Source: Enterococcus moraviensis ATCC BAA-383 (GTDB taxonomy: Bacteria; Bacillota; Bacilli; Lactobacillales; Enterococcaceae). Taken from it: a stretch of 64,000 bases of DNA. The stretch spans positions 62,001-126,000 of the forward strand of contig NZ_ASWB01000003.1 in assembly GCF_000407445.1 (NCBI RefSeq). Reading direction: 5' to 3'. The notes under the pieces are model-generated. The model made no database searches, had not been told where the DNA came from, and saw only the letters and a list, made by a program, of their open reading frames with translations. The position numbers were made by a program, and so were the translations under genes. The stretch's first letter is position 1; each line of letters opens with the position of its first letter. Positions 47,855 through 55,623 of this stretch are shown here, one piece after another.

Positions 47855-49780
47855 TTATTCCTCCGTTTTCTCTTCTGTTTTTTTCTTCAAATCTGCTCGT
47901 TGGCTGTAATAGCCTAATAAATATTTGCCGTCTAAAGCCTTATCCGTAAAGTGTTCAAACTCAAAAGAATCACCAATTTCGTCTAATATTTTTTGATAAT
48001 AACTTCCTTTGCCTCTTAATCTAGCTTGATACGGAATCAAATTTTCTTGAATGATCCTCCACGTTTTTAACGGATGATTACTAAAAGCATTCATATAGCG
48101 AATCGCATTTGTACTTCTATTGATACCGGCCTTGTATAAGGCACGTTCTTCCAACACATCAGCGACAGCCAACATTCTTCCAAACAAATAACTTCTATCT
48201 TTCTGATTTTTATCTAGAGCCACATTTTTTTCCTCCTCTTTAAAATTAAAGTGCTTTTTCATTACAGCACAAGCAATACTTAACGTTTTTTCCCATTCCC
48301 ATTTCTCCATGCTTACGGGATTCGATGCTCTTTGTAGGAGATTTCGAACTAGATTTATTGGAATCTTTTTCCCATCTACAACACAAGGAAATAGTTCATG
48401 AATTGTATTTTTTATCAGCGTGTCACTCGCTCGTGAGCCGTATGCTGCTTCGGCGATATCCCGCAAAGATGGCGCTCCCCAAAAAGTGTAGCGCTGCTTA
48501 TTTTTACTACCGTAAGTATGTCGCCAGAAACAAGTGTGGTGCCAATCTTCAATTCGAGCAAAGTATTGTTCTTTTTCAATCGAACGATAGTAAAGAATCC
48601 CCATTCTGCCTGGAGTAGCTGCATCTAGAATCATGATGTAAATTGGTTCATGGTACGCAAGCTTCACGCTATAACCATTCAAAGCTTTTTTAAATAACTC
48701 AGAAAACTGCTGATGGGTTGTGTCTGGGTTTAATAAAACTTCTGCTTCTTCATCTTTTGCAAAAATAGCGTCAAAATCAAGAACATCAGCACTGGATTCT
48801 TCTGGATTAGGTACCTCTGTTTCTTTTCTTCCCCAAGTCAAGAAGACTCGTCCATCTAAAATAAATGCTTGTTTACCAATCAGCCATTTCAATGCGTTAT
48901 GGCCTTTTTGAGAGACTTCGTAACTGATCGAAGCCACTTGATTTTTATCTGTAAAACGACCTTTATAGGTGAAATTCACCGAATCATTACCAGAAATGAT
49001 TTTCGCCATATCACCGCCATAACGTACCTTTGAGGGATGATTTTCTGTCAGAGGCAACATTTCGCCTGTTACATAATCCAGTCCTTCATTTGTCAGTTCG
49101 TTTGTATAATAAGCGACAAAGGAGTCAATGATTTCTGAATCTCCCCAAAGTGGTCGTTTTCCTGTCCCTTGTTCTTGAACAGCAAATCGAACAAAAGAGG
49201 TTGCTTGTTCTCCAACTACTACACTAAATAATGCTGGTTTTTCACCAAATTCTGCTTCTAATTCCTTTGACCATTTGGGAATGAGTTGCTGATTTTTTTC
49301 AACCATTACCTTTGCTTGTACTAAATCTTCAATTAGTTTGCCTTTTTCTAAATAGCTTAAAACACTTTTAACGACTGGCTGAGCATAATCTGATTCACAC
49401 CATGCTTGCAAGTTTTCTAAATACATCTGATAAGAATTTTTTCCAGCTTTATTTTTTTTGTAAACACCACCATAGCGCTCAAAATCCCCAGCAACATAAA
49501 CTAAATTATCATGGATTAAATGTGGGGCAGACGTTGAACCAGCTCTTCCAGCAGACTCGATCGTTACTGGAATCATTGTTTGTGCGTCTTCTTTTGGAAC
49601 GACACTTGCTGAATAAAATTCACCTTCTGGCGTTATGGTTACTTCGATTTGAGCATTTTGGTATGCATGTGCAATAGGCAAAAGAACAATTTCTTTTCCA
49701 TACGAAGTTCGTTGAACTTTTCCTACTTGGTCAGCATTTTCTTTGTACGTTTCATATAAGTCATTCAACCAACTCATCAT
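47855..49780 (-). CDS. cas8c: Type I-C Cascade large subunit Cas8c (Csd1)
   Basis: This 641-residue protein reads the PAM and recruits Cas3. Csd1-type segments are [16 protein letters not shown] at the start, [33 protein letters not shown], and [18 protein letters not shown] near the end. In I-C loci an internal start in this gene makes the small subunit Cas11; I cannot place it firmly. It overlaps cas5c by four bases. Confidence 0.96.
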   Translation of the reverse strand: MMSWLNDLYETYKENADQVGKVQRTSYGKEIVLLPIAHAYQNAQIEVTITPEGEFYSASVVPKEDAQTMIPVTIESAGRAGSTSAPHLIHDNLVYVAGDFERYGGVYKKNKAGKNSYQMYLENLQAWCESDYAQPVVKSVLSYLEKGKLIEDLVQAKVMVEKNQQLIPKWSKELEAEFGEKPALFSVVVGEQATSFVRFAVQEQGTGKRPLWGDSEIIDSFVAYYTNELTNEGLDYVTGEMLPLTENHPSKVRYGGDMAKIISGNDSVNFTYKGRFTDKNQVASISYEVSQKGHNALKWLIGKQAFILDGRVFLTWGRKETEVPNPEESSADVLDFDAIFAKDEEAEVLLNPDTTHQQFSELFKKALNGYSVKLAYHEPIYIMILDAATPGRMGILYYRSIEKEQYFARIEDWHHTCFWRHTYGSKNKQRYTFWGAPSLRDIAEAAYGSRASDTLIKNTIHELFPCVVDGKKIPINLVRNLLQRASNPVSMEKWEWEKTLSIACAVMKKHFNFKEEEKNVALDKNQKDRSYLFGRMLAVADVLEERALYKAGINRSTNAIRYMNAFSNHPLKTWRIIQENLIPYQARLRGKGSYYQKILDEIGDSFEFEHFTDKALDGKYLLGYYSQRADLKKKTEEKTEE

Positions 49781-50508
49781 TCAACCTCCTGTTCCAAGGA
49801 TTCAAATAGCTGATCGACGGGTTCTATTTCTGAAAGTTCAAATGGTTTAGCTTGCATCGTTCTAAGTGATCGAACTAAGGTACAGGCTTCTGGGCGTGGA
49901 AACTGAATAATCCCTTTTTCCATAATCGGATGCCACAAGCGAACAGCTAGTTCGTCTTTCCCGGTTTCATCTGGATAGGATAACCCATGCACCATTGTGC
50001 CAAAATGCAGCTCACCTTCATATGCATCATAGTCCCCTCTTGCCACACCAAAATCAACAGGTTCCACATATCCCTGACATTCTCGCGTACCTAGAAAAAT
50101 ATCCCTTCTCCCGCCAGCTTTGATTGAACGTTTTAATATTTGATAATGTTTATCCTCATTCCAGTCGCCTTTTAAATCAGGTCGATGTTGATTAAATTCA
50201 AAATGGACTTTCACTTCATAAACTGGCTTTTTCAAATACGTATAATACGCTAAATCACTCGCACTGCTGTCGTTGTATTTCATTGGGCGCATGCCTTTAG
50301 ATTCCATTTGAATGGATTTCATCACACGTACCTCATCAATGTAATAAACAATTGATGGTTTCCAGTAGATACTTTCGGTAATTCCTTTTAAGGCTTGATA
50401 GGTAGGAACTTGATAAGTCATTTTCTCTCCACCCATTTTGGTCAAAGGATCCGTAAAAAGAGCATACTCACCTTCTACTCTAAAAGAAATTTGATTTTTA
50501 TATTTCAT
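49777..50508 (-). CDS. cas5c: Type I-C Cas5c (crRNA-processing endonuclease)
   Basis: The 243-residue RAMP protein replaces Cas6 in type I-C. It cuts the repeat at the base of the hairpin, leaving an 11-base 5' handle, and stays bound to it. It has [21 protein letters not shown] at the start, [17 protein letters not shown] centrally and a long insertion typical of Csd5. It is preceded by a 139-base gap after cas3. The start has AGGAGGAATC in front. Confidence 0.96.
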   Translation of the reverse strand: MKYKNQISFRVEGEYALFTDPLTKMGGEKMTYQVPTYQALKGITESIYWKPSIVYYIDEVRVMKSIQMESKGMRPMKYNDSSASDLAYYTYLKKPVYEVKVHFEFNQHRPDLKGDWNEDKHYQILKRSIKAGGRRDIFLGTRECQGYVEPVDFGVARGDYDAYEGELHFGTMVHGLSYPDETGKDELAVRLWHPIMEKGIIQFPRPEACTLVRSLRTMQAKPFELSEIEPVDQLFESLEQEVE

Positions 50509-50647
50509 TGATGATTCCTCCTTATTTTAATGTGGAATGGGCTCATTCAGTCCCGACTGGAAAATAGGAAAAATTGACTGAGGTGTTCTTTACCTCATTC
50601 CATTTTTATCTTTTTCCCGAGAGACTAACCCATGCAGCTAGATAAAA
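50509..50647 (-). other. Structured spacer between cas3 and cas5c
   Basis: This is the only gap of note inside the operon (139 bases). The minus strand contains TGGAATG near its start and CATTCCA near its end, which can pair over about 70 bases, with an inner GAGGT..ACCTC hairpin. It could be an RNA-processing or attenuation site setting the Cas3 to Cascade ratio. No promoter stands out. Confidence 0.4.
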
Positions 50648-53077
50648 CTAAAATCCTAAATAACCGCTCGCAGCTTCTGCTTCTAAATCGATCCCAAATT
50701 TCAAATTGTATGCATTGCTCGTTAGGGCTAAAACATCTCCATTTAGAAGTGGATAAATACTGCCTGTTTTTTGAAGTTCCATCAGTTCGTGCTGAAACAC
50801 GTTGACCATATATTGTTGCGCCTTTTTTAAAGTAGGGGCGTACTCTTCTGGTCTCAGTTCTCCGTTTAAATCAGCGATTAGATCATTGCCTTTTTCATAT
50901 GGAACGAGTACGGATGTTGTTGGGCTGTCAATGACTTGGAAATATTTTCCCACTGTTTTTGGGCTACTTCTAAAAGCTAATAAAGGCGCTGAGCCGTGTG
51001 TTCGTTTGTAATGTTCAAGTGCATTAGCACCTTCACCTAATAGACTAAAGAGATTGAGTGATGTCTTTTTTACGGGATAATTTAATTCGTCCTTAAAACA
51101 ATCATAATATCGATCAAAATACCGTTTTTGAACATCATGAGAAAGTAATTCCTTTTGTTCTAGTTCACTGCTTTCTTTAAGAATATCTAGCGTAATTTCT
51201 TGACCTTGTTTAATTTCTGGTAAATGAGTCAGATTTTCAAGGTCTGCTGAAAGATTGATTAGATAGACTGGTTGCTGTCTGGTTTCGCCGTGACGATTAC
51301 AACGTCCTGCCGCTTGCGCAATTGAGTCTAATCCTGCTGCTGAACGAATGACGGATTGGAAACTGATATCCACACCCGCTTCTATTAATTGTGTTGTGAT
51401 ACAGATGAGCTTTGTGTCGCTATTTGTTAGCTTTTCACGTAGTTCATCCAATAAATTTTTCCGATGTTTGGCACACATCGAGGTGCTCAAATGGTACAAT
51501 TCAATATTTTCTAATGGCTTATTTTCCAAATATTGATAGAGACGTCGAACAGCTTTTTTTGTATTTAAAATAATCAGCAGGTTTTCTTTTTCTGTTAAAA
51601 TTTCTTGGCTAAATTCAGCTAACTCTTCAAGCGTCCAAGTATCATCTGTTGTCCGATCAATGACCTCTACTCGTTTGAACTTTGATTCTACTTCTGACAA
51701 GTTGGCGACCATTTCGCCATCGGATTCTTTGGCTAATGCTCTACCGACATTTTCTAAAGATGGCTGAGTTGCAGTACATAAAACACTTGTCGTTGTGCCG
51801 TAATTTTTTAAGAAGTTCAAGCTTTCATTGAATAAATGAGTACAATTTGTTGGAACACCTTGTGCTTCATCAAAAATAATCACCGCATTTGTTAAGTTAT
51901 GGAAACGACGTGGATTTCGGGTTCCTCGACTGTATATCGTATTTAGAAACTGCACCATTGTGGTAAAGATTACTGGACTTTCCCAGTTATCTTTCAGTAA
52001 TGCTTGTTTCTGCTCTAACGCTTCTTTTTCTGCTTCTGATTCTTCTGTTTGCCTCTCTTTCATTTCTTCCTGATCCGTAAAAACGTTAGAATGATGCTCT
52101 AGAATATTTACCTCATCTTTTAAAATCTCTCGGACTGTCGCAGCATTTTGTTCAATAATTGTTGTGAATGGCACGACATAAATAATGCGTTCTTTTCCAT
52201 ATTTGATGGCGTGATTCAACGCAAAACGTAAACTGGCTAACGTCTTTCCGCCTCCTGTTGGAATCGAAAGGGTGTAAATTCCTGTTTTTCTTTCAGCGAA
52301 AGCTTTGCATTGATCTGACATTTGTCCTCGAAGCTGATTGATTGGTGTGTCGGCTGTAAATGTTGCAATATATTCTTCTAAGCTTTGACTATAGGATTGA
52401 AGTAATACGTCATTTTCATGCCGTTTAAATACTTTATTTTCTTCAAATAACATCGTATTCGTTCGGTCCGCATCCAAAAGGCAACTATAGATGAATTTCA
52501 AGAGGAAAAAGGTATCGTTTTGTTTAACTCGACTTTTTCCATCTTTTTGATAAAACCCTTTCAATTCTTTTATTGCTTCCAACAGTAATTTCTGAAACTG
52601 TTCTTCTGACATTATTTCTTGGAAAAAACGACTTTTGATTTGTTCATAATCAACAACCTCTATTTCATCTACTCGTCTGAGATAATCTGAATTCGCTTCT
52701 CCTTCTGGGGTAAAAAAGTCTTGCAGACCTCGACTGCTATGATGAGAAATAATTGCATTCCCCACCAATTCAGCAAGAATATATGAAAATGGATCCCGAC
52801 TATTTTTGTGGCAATAATCAAAAAGAAGCTTACCACCAGCTGTTGAATGATCCACACTACCTCGTGTCACACTTTTCGGATCAGCAACAGCTTTCTTCAA
52901 GTACACCTGAAATTCATTTGAATATTTTCCTAGATCATGAAGTAAACCAGCTAAATAACTAGTTTTTCTCAGCCCAATTTTTCCTCCCCAATCAGCACTC
53001 AGTTCGGCACACTCTGTTAGATGATCCTTTAAAAGCTGCTTTTCTCCATCTGACTTTCTCACATGGGCTATATACAT
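50648..53077 (-). CDS. cas3: Cas3 nuclease-helicase (HD N-terminal)
   Basis: The 809-residue effector nuclease degrades DNA marked by Cascade. An HD domain comes first (LTECAELSADWG; LAGLLHDLGKYSNEF; SHHSSRGLQ). The SF2 helicase has Walker A SIPTGGGKTLASL near 255, the DEAQ box VIIFDEAQGVPTN, motif III LCTATQPSLEN, motif V TTQLIEAGVDISF and motif VI QAAGRCNRHGE. All nuclease and helicase motifs look intact. It is the first gene of the cas operon, with its own -10 just upstream. Confidence 0.97.
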   Translation of the reverse strand: MYIAHVRKSDGEKQLLKDHLTECAELSADWGGKIGLRKTSYLAGLLHDLGKYSNEFQVYLKKAVADPKSVTRGSVDHSTAGGKLLFDYCHKNSRDPFSYILAELVGNAIISHHSSRGLQDFFTPEGEANSDYLRRVDEIEVVDYEQIKSRFFQEIMSEEQFQKLLLEAIKELKGFYQKDGKSRVKQNDTFFLLKFIYSCLLDADRTNTMLFEENKVFKRHENDVLLQSYSQSLEEYIATFTADTPINQLRGQMSDQCKAFAERKTGIYTLSIPTGGGKTLASLRFALNHAIKYGKERIIYVVPFTTIIEQNAATVREILKDEVNILEHHSNVFTDQEEMKERQTEESEAEKEALEQKQALLKDNWESPVIFTTMVQFLNTIYSRGTRNPRRFHNLTNAVIIFDEAQGVPTNCTHLFNESLNFLKNYGTTTSVLCTATQPSLENVGRALAKESDGEMVANLSEVESKFKRVEVIDRTTDDTWTLEELAEFSQEILTEKENLLIILNTKKAVRRLYQYLENKPLENIELYHLSTSMCAKHRKNLLDELREKLTNSDTKLICITTQLIEAGVDISFQSVIRSAAGLDSIAQAAGRCNRHGETRQQPVYLINLSADLENLTHLPEIKQGQEITLDILKESSELEQKELLSHDVQKRYFDRYYDCFKDELNYPVKKTSLNLFSLLGEGANALEHYKRTHGSAPLLAFRSSPKTVGKYFQVIDSPTTSVLVPYEKGNDLIADLNGELRPEEYAPTLKKAQQYMVNVFQHELMELQKTGSIYPLLNGDVLALTSNAYNLKFGIDLEAEAASGYLGF

Positions 53078-53116
53078 ACTTAATCTCCTTAATTAATTTC
53101 TAAATGTCTTAAATAC

Positions 53117-53122
53117 ATTATA
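53117..53122 (-). promoter_or_regulatory. -10 element of the cas operon
   Basis: TATAAT on the minus strand lies 40 bases before the cas3 ATG. The -35 region (near 53140) is poor and falls in the terminator of the small upstream gene. The cas operon thus appears to have its own weak promoter, separate from that gene. Confidence 0.55.
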
Positions 53123-53130
53123 TCATTTAT

Positions 53131-53163
53131 AAAAAAAAGAACTATCTAAAAATTTAAATAGTT
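53131..53163 (-). terminator. Terminator of the 56-codon membrane protein gene
   Basis: On the minus strand AACTATTTAAA pairs with TTTAGATAGTT (53140-53163, one G-U), followed by C and T8. It begins four bases after the stop of the small gene, so that gene is a separate transcription unit insulated from cas3. Confidence 0.78.
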
Positions 53164-53166
53164 GCG

Positions 53167-53337
53167 TTATTTTTTTGATTGATAGAGAAAAAAATAGACG
53201 ACTAGTAAAATTACTAATGCTAGTATAAACAAATTAGAGAATTCAATTTTACGTTTCCAAAGTTTATTTACCATAACTGTAAGAAGTGCTGCAATAATCA
53301 CAAACAACAACTTTTCAAATGATTCTTTATTATTCAT
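53167..53337 (-). CDS. CreT-like small two-pass membrane protein (putative toxin)
   Basis: This 56-residue protein has two helices (about 10-23 and 34-52) joined by a strongly basic loop, NKLWKRKIEF, and a Lys-rich end, a make-up seen in many small membrane toxins. AAAGGA lies seven bases before the ATG. It has its own good promoter and terminator. The region from -10 to ribosome site holds a TTC-flanked protospacer matching the crRNA-like RNA encoded divergently 130 bases away, so Cascade should repress it. The toxin role is inferred from this layout, not from homology; I know no named family for it. Confidence 0.68.
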   Translation of the reverse strand: MNNKESFEKLLFVIIAALLTVMVNKLWKRKIEFSNLFILALVILLVVYFFLYQSKK

Positions 53338-53348
53338 ACATTTATCCT

Positions 53349-53368
53349 TTCAATTCAATATCTATTTT
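53349..53368 (+). promoter_or_regulatory. Cascade operator: TTC PAM plus partial protospacer
   Basis: TTC (53349-53351), the type I-C PAM, is followed directly by 17 bases (53352-53368) that equal spacer positions 1-17 of the CreA-like RNA except at position 6. Position 6 is flipped out in type I Cascade and does not pair. From position 18 on there is no match. Such partial pairing should allow binding and block RNA polymerase without full Cas3 activation. A full 34-base footprint would reach 53385, covering the start site and -10. Confidence 0.75.
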
Positions 53369-53378
53369 GACAATATAT

Positions 53379-53407
53379 ACTATATCAAAATATAAACTTT
53401 TAGTCAA
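53379..53407 (-). promoter_or_regulatory. Promoter of the CreT-like gene
   Basis: Minus strand TTGACT (53402-53407), a 17-base spacer and TATAGT (53379-53384) form a strong vegetative promoter. Transcription should begin near 53372, inside the predicted Cascade footprint. Confidence 0.8.
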
Positions 53408-53450
53408 ATATTTTTTTCTTTAAAATTGTTTTTTCAAACACCGAATAATA

Positions 53451-53459
53451 TGGTATAAT
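53451..53459 (+). promoter_or_regulatory. Extended -10 promoter of the CreA-like RNA
   Basis: TGGTATAAT is a perfect extended -10 (TG at 53451, TATAAT 53454-53459). TTTTCA at 53431 is a weak -35. The start is expected near 53466, five bases before the pseudo-repeat. Confidence 0.75.
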
Positions 53460-53465
53460 AATTTT

Positions 53466-53560
53466 AACATGTCACATTTTTATGTGTGGATTGAAAAAAT
53501 TCTATATCTATTTTCTCCAACTATCGGCAGCCCAGAATATAAAATCTGGGCCGATATCTT
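53466..53560 (+). ncRNA. CreA-like crRNA-mimic RNA (putative antitoxin guide)
   Basis: The RNA opens with a pseudo-repeat (53471-53497): GTC, stem ACAT/ATGT with loop TTTT, then GTGGATTGAAAA. The array repeat has the same plan: GTC, a 7-bp stem with loop GTTT, then GTGGATTGAAAT. The handle thus matches at 11 of 12 bases and the hairpin is shortened but paired. The guide begins at 53498 and matches the promoter region of the small membrane gene. A GC-rich hairpin (53523-53555; GCCCAGA/TCTGGGC) closes the RNA. The guide is preceded in its own gene by AAA, not TTC, so it does not target itself. Cas5c should cut it after the stem. Confidence 0.75.
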
Positions 53561-53623
53561 TATAAAAATCTAGCAACACTAATATAGATCTAGTAAATTA
53601 TACAGAATAGGAGTGACAAGTAT

Positions 53624-53785
53624 ATTATTCGTAGACAAAAAATTACAAAGCCCACAGATTTTTCTACTTGTATTGAAAATAAAAATGAATTAACTAAAGA
53701 ATCGATAATCGACGATCCTTTTGCTGAAGGTTACGAAGGTGAATTTTATGAGCCCGATGAGTGGTCAGAATTACTGTTTTCATAA
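53624..53785 (+). pseudogene. Acidic small ORF lacking a normal start codon
   Basis: This open frame of 53 residues ends DDPFAEGYEGEFYEPDEWSELLFS. AGGAG lies eight bases upstream of ATA/ATT codons, but no ATG, GTG or TTG is in frame. A GTG three codons upstream would be in frame if one base had been lost near 53626. It is either a gene damaged by a single-base deletion or one using a rare ATT start. The family is not recognised. Confidence 0.35.
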
Positions 53786-53810
53786 TAAATATGTTCATAG
53801 AAAAATAAAC

Positions 53811-53839
53811 TTGACTACACTCTTTTTCTCATGTATCTT
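53811..53839 (+). promoter_or_regulatory. Promoter of the Fst antisense RNA
   Basis: TTGACT (53811-53816), a 17-base spacer and TATCTT (53834-53839) lie just before the short antisense RNA. The upstream context is AT-rich. Confidence 0.65.
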
Positions 53840-53844
53840 ATACG

Positions 53845-53908
53845 TATAAAAGAAGAATGGTCATACACCAAAAACCCCATCACTTTCTGAGAGTGATGGG
53901 GTTTATTT
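53845..53908 (+). ncRNA. Antitoxin RNA (RNA II type) of an Fst-family type I system
   Basis: This is a short RNA of about 65 bases, the size of RNA II in the par system of pAD1. Bases 53846-53869 repeat 54006-54029 (21 of 24 identical). The latter is the complement of the toxin start-codon region, so the RNA can pair with and block toxin translation. A second shared element, ATACGTAT, occurs at 53840-53847 and 54039-54046. Both RNAs end at the same terminator. Confidence 0.72.
53872..53904. terminator. Shared bidirectional terminator of the Fst system
   Basis: AAACCCCATCACT pairs with AGTGATGGGGTTT over 13 bp with a 7-base loop. It ends the antisense RNA on plus and the toxin mRNA on minus, as in known Fst loci. 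Confidence 0.88.
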
Positions 53909-53925
53909 TGGCTTCTAGTCGCTTT

Positions 53926-54024
53926 CTAGCCTTGTCGATTATCAAGCCAATGTTTGAACAGTCCTAAGACCACTCCGACAATAACCGGACCAATTATCGT
54001 GGTAAATAACAGAAGAATAGTCAT
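53926..54024 (-). CDS. Fst-family type I toxin peptide
   Basis: This 32-residue hydrophobic peptide has the Fst/Ldr pattern: a membrane helix with a central Gly-Pro (TTIIGPVIVGVVLGLF), then KHWLDNRQG. Overproduction of such peptides damages the membrane. AAAGGAGG stands directly before the ATG. A palindrome GCGATACGTATCGC lies in the 5' leader and may hide the ribosome site, as in par. The gene is below normal ORF-calling size and is often missed. Confidence 0.82.
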   Translation of the reverse strand: MTILLLFTTIIGPVIVGVVLGLFKHWLDNRQG

Positions 54025-54356
54025 GCACCTCCTTTCTGCGATACGTATCGCCATCGCAAAAGAGAAAGCGACCATTTTCAGCTTATCAAACTTTTTATCC
54101 TTCGCTACTTTTTCCTTATAAATAATTCTGATTTTGTCAAACTTGTCCTATTTTTTGGACTGATTTGATCATTTACTCTAATTTACACTCAGCAGAAATA
54201 GTCAGCCAACTCAAAAAAAAATTTGTTATTTTTCCTTATATATAAGGAACCTAAATTTCGTGTTATTTAATCCCTCCCCTCAAAAAAATTCATTGTGAAC
54301 AAGCCACTCTTTCTGTATAATAAAACGCATAGGATAGAAATAACTAACATTAAAAA

Positions 54357-54465
54357 TAAATAAATTGGCTCTTCGTGGTCTGGCGCCAACCAAACCAGAA
54401 GCCTTGTTTAAACAGTAGCACCTGTCAAACAGCTTTGCCAATAGCGTAAGAATCGATCTATTTTT
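54357..54465 (-). ncRNA. Unassigned structured RNA, copy A
   Basis: The minus strand can form GGCTTCTGGT..ACCACGAAGAGCC (54367-54403) closed by a loop containing GGTTGGCGCC, after a conserved AGGTGCTACT. A T-rich tail follows. It matches copy B at 54737 in the fixed parts while the stem bases differ but still pair. It looks like a terminator-ended small RNA. The family is not recognised. Confidence 0.5.
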
Positions 54466-54523
54466 GTTGTACACTTTCATAGTGACGACACATTTTATAG
54501 TGTCTTTATCTTGCCTATTTGTA

Positions 54524-54558
54524 GACGATTACAGGTCACCTGTGGATCGTCTTTTTTT
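54524..54558 (+). terminator. Plus-strand terminator without a recognised gene
   Basis: GACGAT pairs with ATCGTC around an inner ACAGG/CCTGT hairpin, followed by T7. No coding frame leads into it, so a short plus-strand RNA may end here. Confidence 0.65.
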
Positions 54559-54736
54559 ATTTCTATCCTAGAAAATTTGAGACGAAGAAGAACTTTCAGG
54601 GGAACAACGTTCATTTTATTCACCTTGTACTTTTCATCATCTGCTCTGTCTTATAACCAATCGCAGTCCTTCAATTCTTAGAGCTTTATCTCTTAGAAAT
54701 TGATGCGATCGAAGCAACAGCGTAGTGATTCAAAGC

Positions 54737-54845
54737 AAAAAAGGCACTTCATTGTTCGGCGCCAACCGTTCAATGAAGCCCTGAATAGAAAGTAGCACCT
54801 CTCTATCCAAGTTGCCTATTTGCCAGTACCGTAGCACCAGCTTCT
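54737..54845 (-). ncRNA. Unassigned structured RNA, copy B
   Basis: The minus strand forms GGCTTCATTG..CAATGAAGTGCC (54743-54780) with loop GGTTGGCGCC, followed by T6. Upstream are AGGTGCTACT and a second GGTGCTAC. TACAAT near 54850 could be its -10. Compensating changes against copy A in the CTTC stem support a real RNA. The rest of 54560-55004 shows no gene. Confidence 0.55.
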
Positions 54846-55004
54846 TTATTGTACCTAATTCTTGTAAGAATTTCTAGACACTTTTTGAATTTTTCTCTGT
54901 TTACACGAAGAAGTTCCCTACATACTGGCATAATTCAACCATAGAGACGGACAGCTTTCACTTTTTCTTTCACTCTACATAATAATAAGAAAAGGAGAAT
55001 TACC

Positions 55005-55277
55005 ATGAAAAATTCCGCCATCTGCATTAAAACTGTCCCGTATCAAGAGATTCTAAATCTTCAGGATTCACTCGAACGTTTAGAATCTTGGAAAGAACCG
55101 TTGGAAGTTCTGGAAAACTATTTTACCAACCCAACGACACCAATCAACAAAAAACAGGTCGTAAAACAGTATTACGCTAGTGCCAAATTGTTTGAGACGT
55201 TTAATAAAGAGTTTGAGTTACTTATAGACGAATCGCAAAATCAATTGGCTACTATTATCCAGAATCAAAAGATTTGA
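55005..55277 (+). CDS. Small soluble protein of unknown function
   Basis: This 90-residue protein is predicted mostly helical (LQDSLERLESWKEPLEVLENY; YYASAKLFETFNKEFELLI) with no membrane segment and one Cys. A strong AAAAGGAG site lies nine bases before the ATG. The family is not recognised. It lies 110 bases before the MazEF-like pair in an accessory strip. It may be a remnant of a mobile element, but no such sequence is seen. Confidence 0.65.
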   Translation: MKNSAICIKTVPYQEILNLQDSLERLESWKEPLEVLENYFTNPTTPINKKQVVKQYYASAKLFETFNKEFELLIDESQNQLATIIQNQKI

Positions 55278-55389
55278 TTAAAGAAAATAAAAAAGACGAT
55301 CTTTTGCGTATTTAGATAGTGTAAGGGATAAAATGATCGTTTAAAAATTTAACACAACAATCATGTAATTGTAAAAAGGAGGTCATCTC

Positions 55390-55623
55390 ATGGATACCGT
55401 AAAAGCAAGAAAACAAGGCAATGCAATCATGGTTACCTTATCAAGTAAGTTAGCCGTAAAAGAAGGTCAGGAATTTTTTTACTCCAAAGATAATGAAGGA
55501 ATTATTTCTCTCATTCCAAAAGTTGATGATTACTTTGCTAATGCTAAACCAGGTCAATTTACAGACAGCGATGACCATTTAGCAACTGATTTTATACCTA
55601 TAGGAAATGAACTGGATGATTAA
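55390..55623 (+). CDS. MazE/AbrB-type antitoxin
   Basis: The 77-residue protein has an N-terminal swapped-hairpin AbrB/MazE DNA-binding domain (KARKQGNAIMVTLSSKLAVKEGQEFF) and an acidic, disordered C-terminal tail that should wrap the toxin (TDSDDHLATDFIPIGNELDD). AAAGGAGG precedes it. Its end overlaps the toxin start by eight bases, so synthesis is coupled. It probably represses its own operon. Confidence 0.85.
   Translation: MDTVKARKQGNAIMVTLSSKLAVKEGQEFFYSKDNEGIISLIPKVDDYFANAKPGQFTDSDDHLATDFIPIGNELDD

Noticed and set aside
46680-47909. Several plus-strand frames of 70-120 codons over cas4, cas7 and cas8
   Set aside because: They are antisense shadows of the cas genes, with no ribosome sites or sensible protein features.
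53487-53497. The handle-like sequence as a stray end of the CRISPR array
   Set aside because: It is a single copy on the opposite strand, 10 kb away, with its own promoter and a re-paired hairpin, and its guide matches a local promoter.
54200-54260. Palindrome CCTTATATATAAGG as a promoter or operator
   Set aside because: Low-complexity AT palindrome with no gene in a suitable position.
54280-54480. A 66-codon minus-strand open frame over structured RNA copy A
   Set aside because: No ribosome site, composition unlike a protein, and the conserved RNA stem explains the sequence better.
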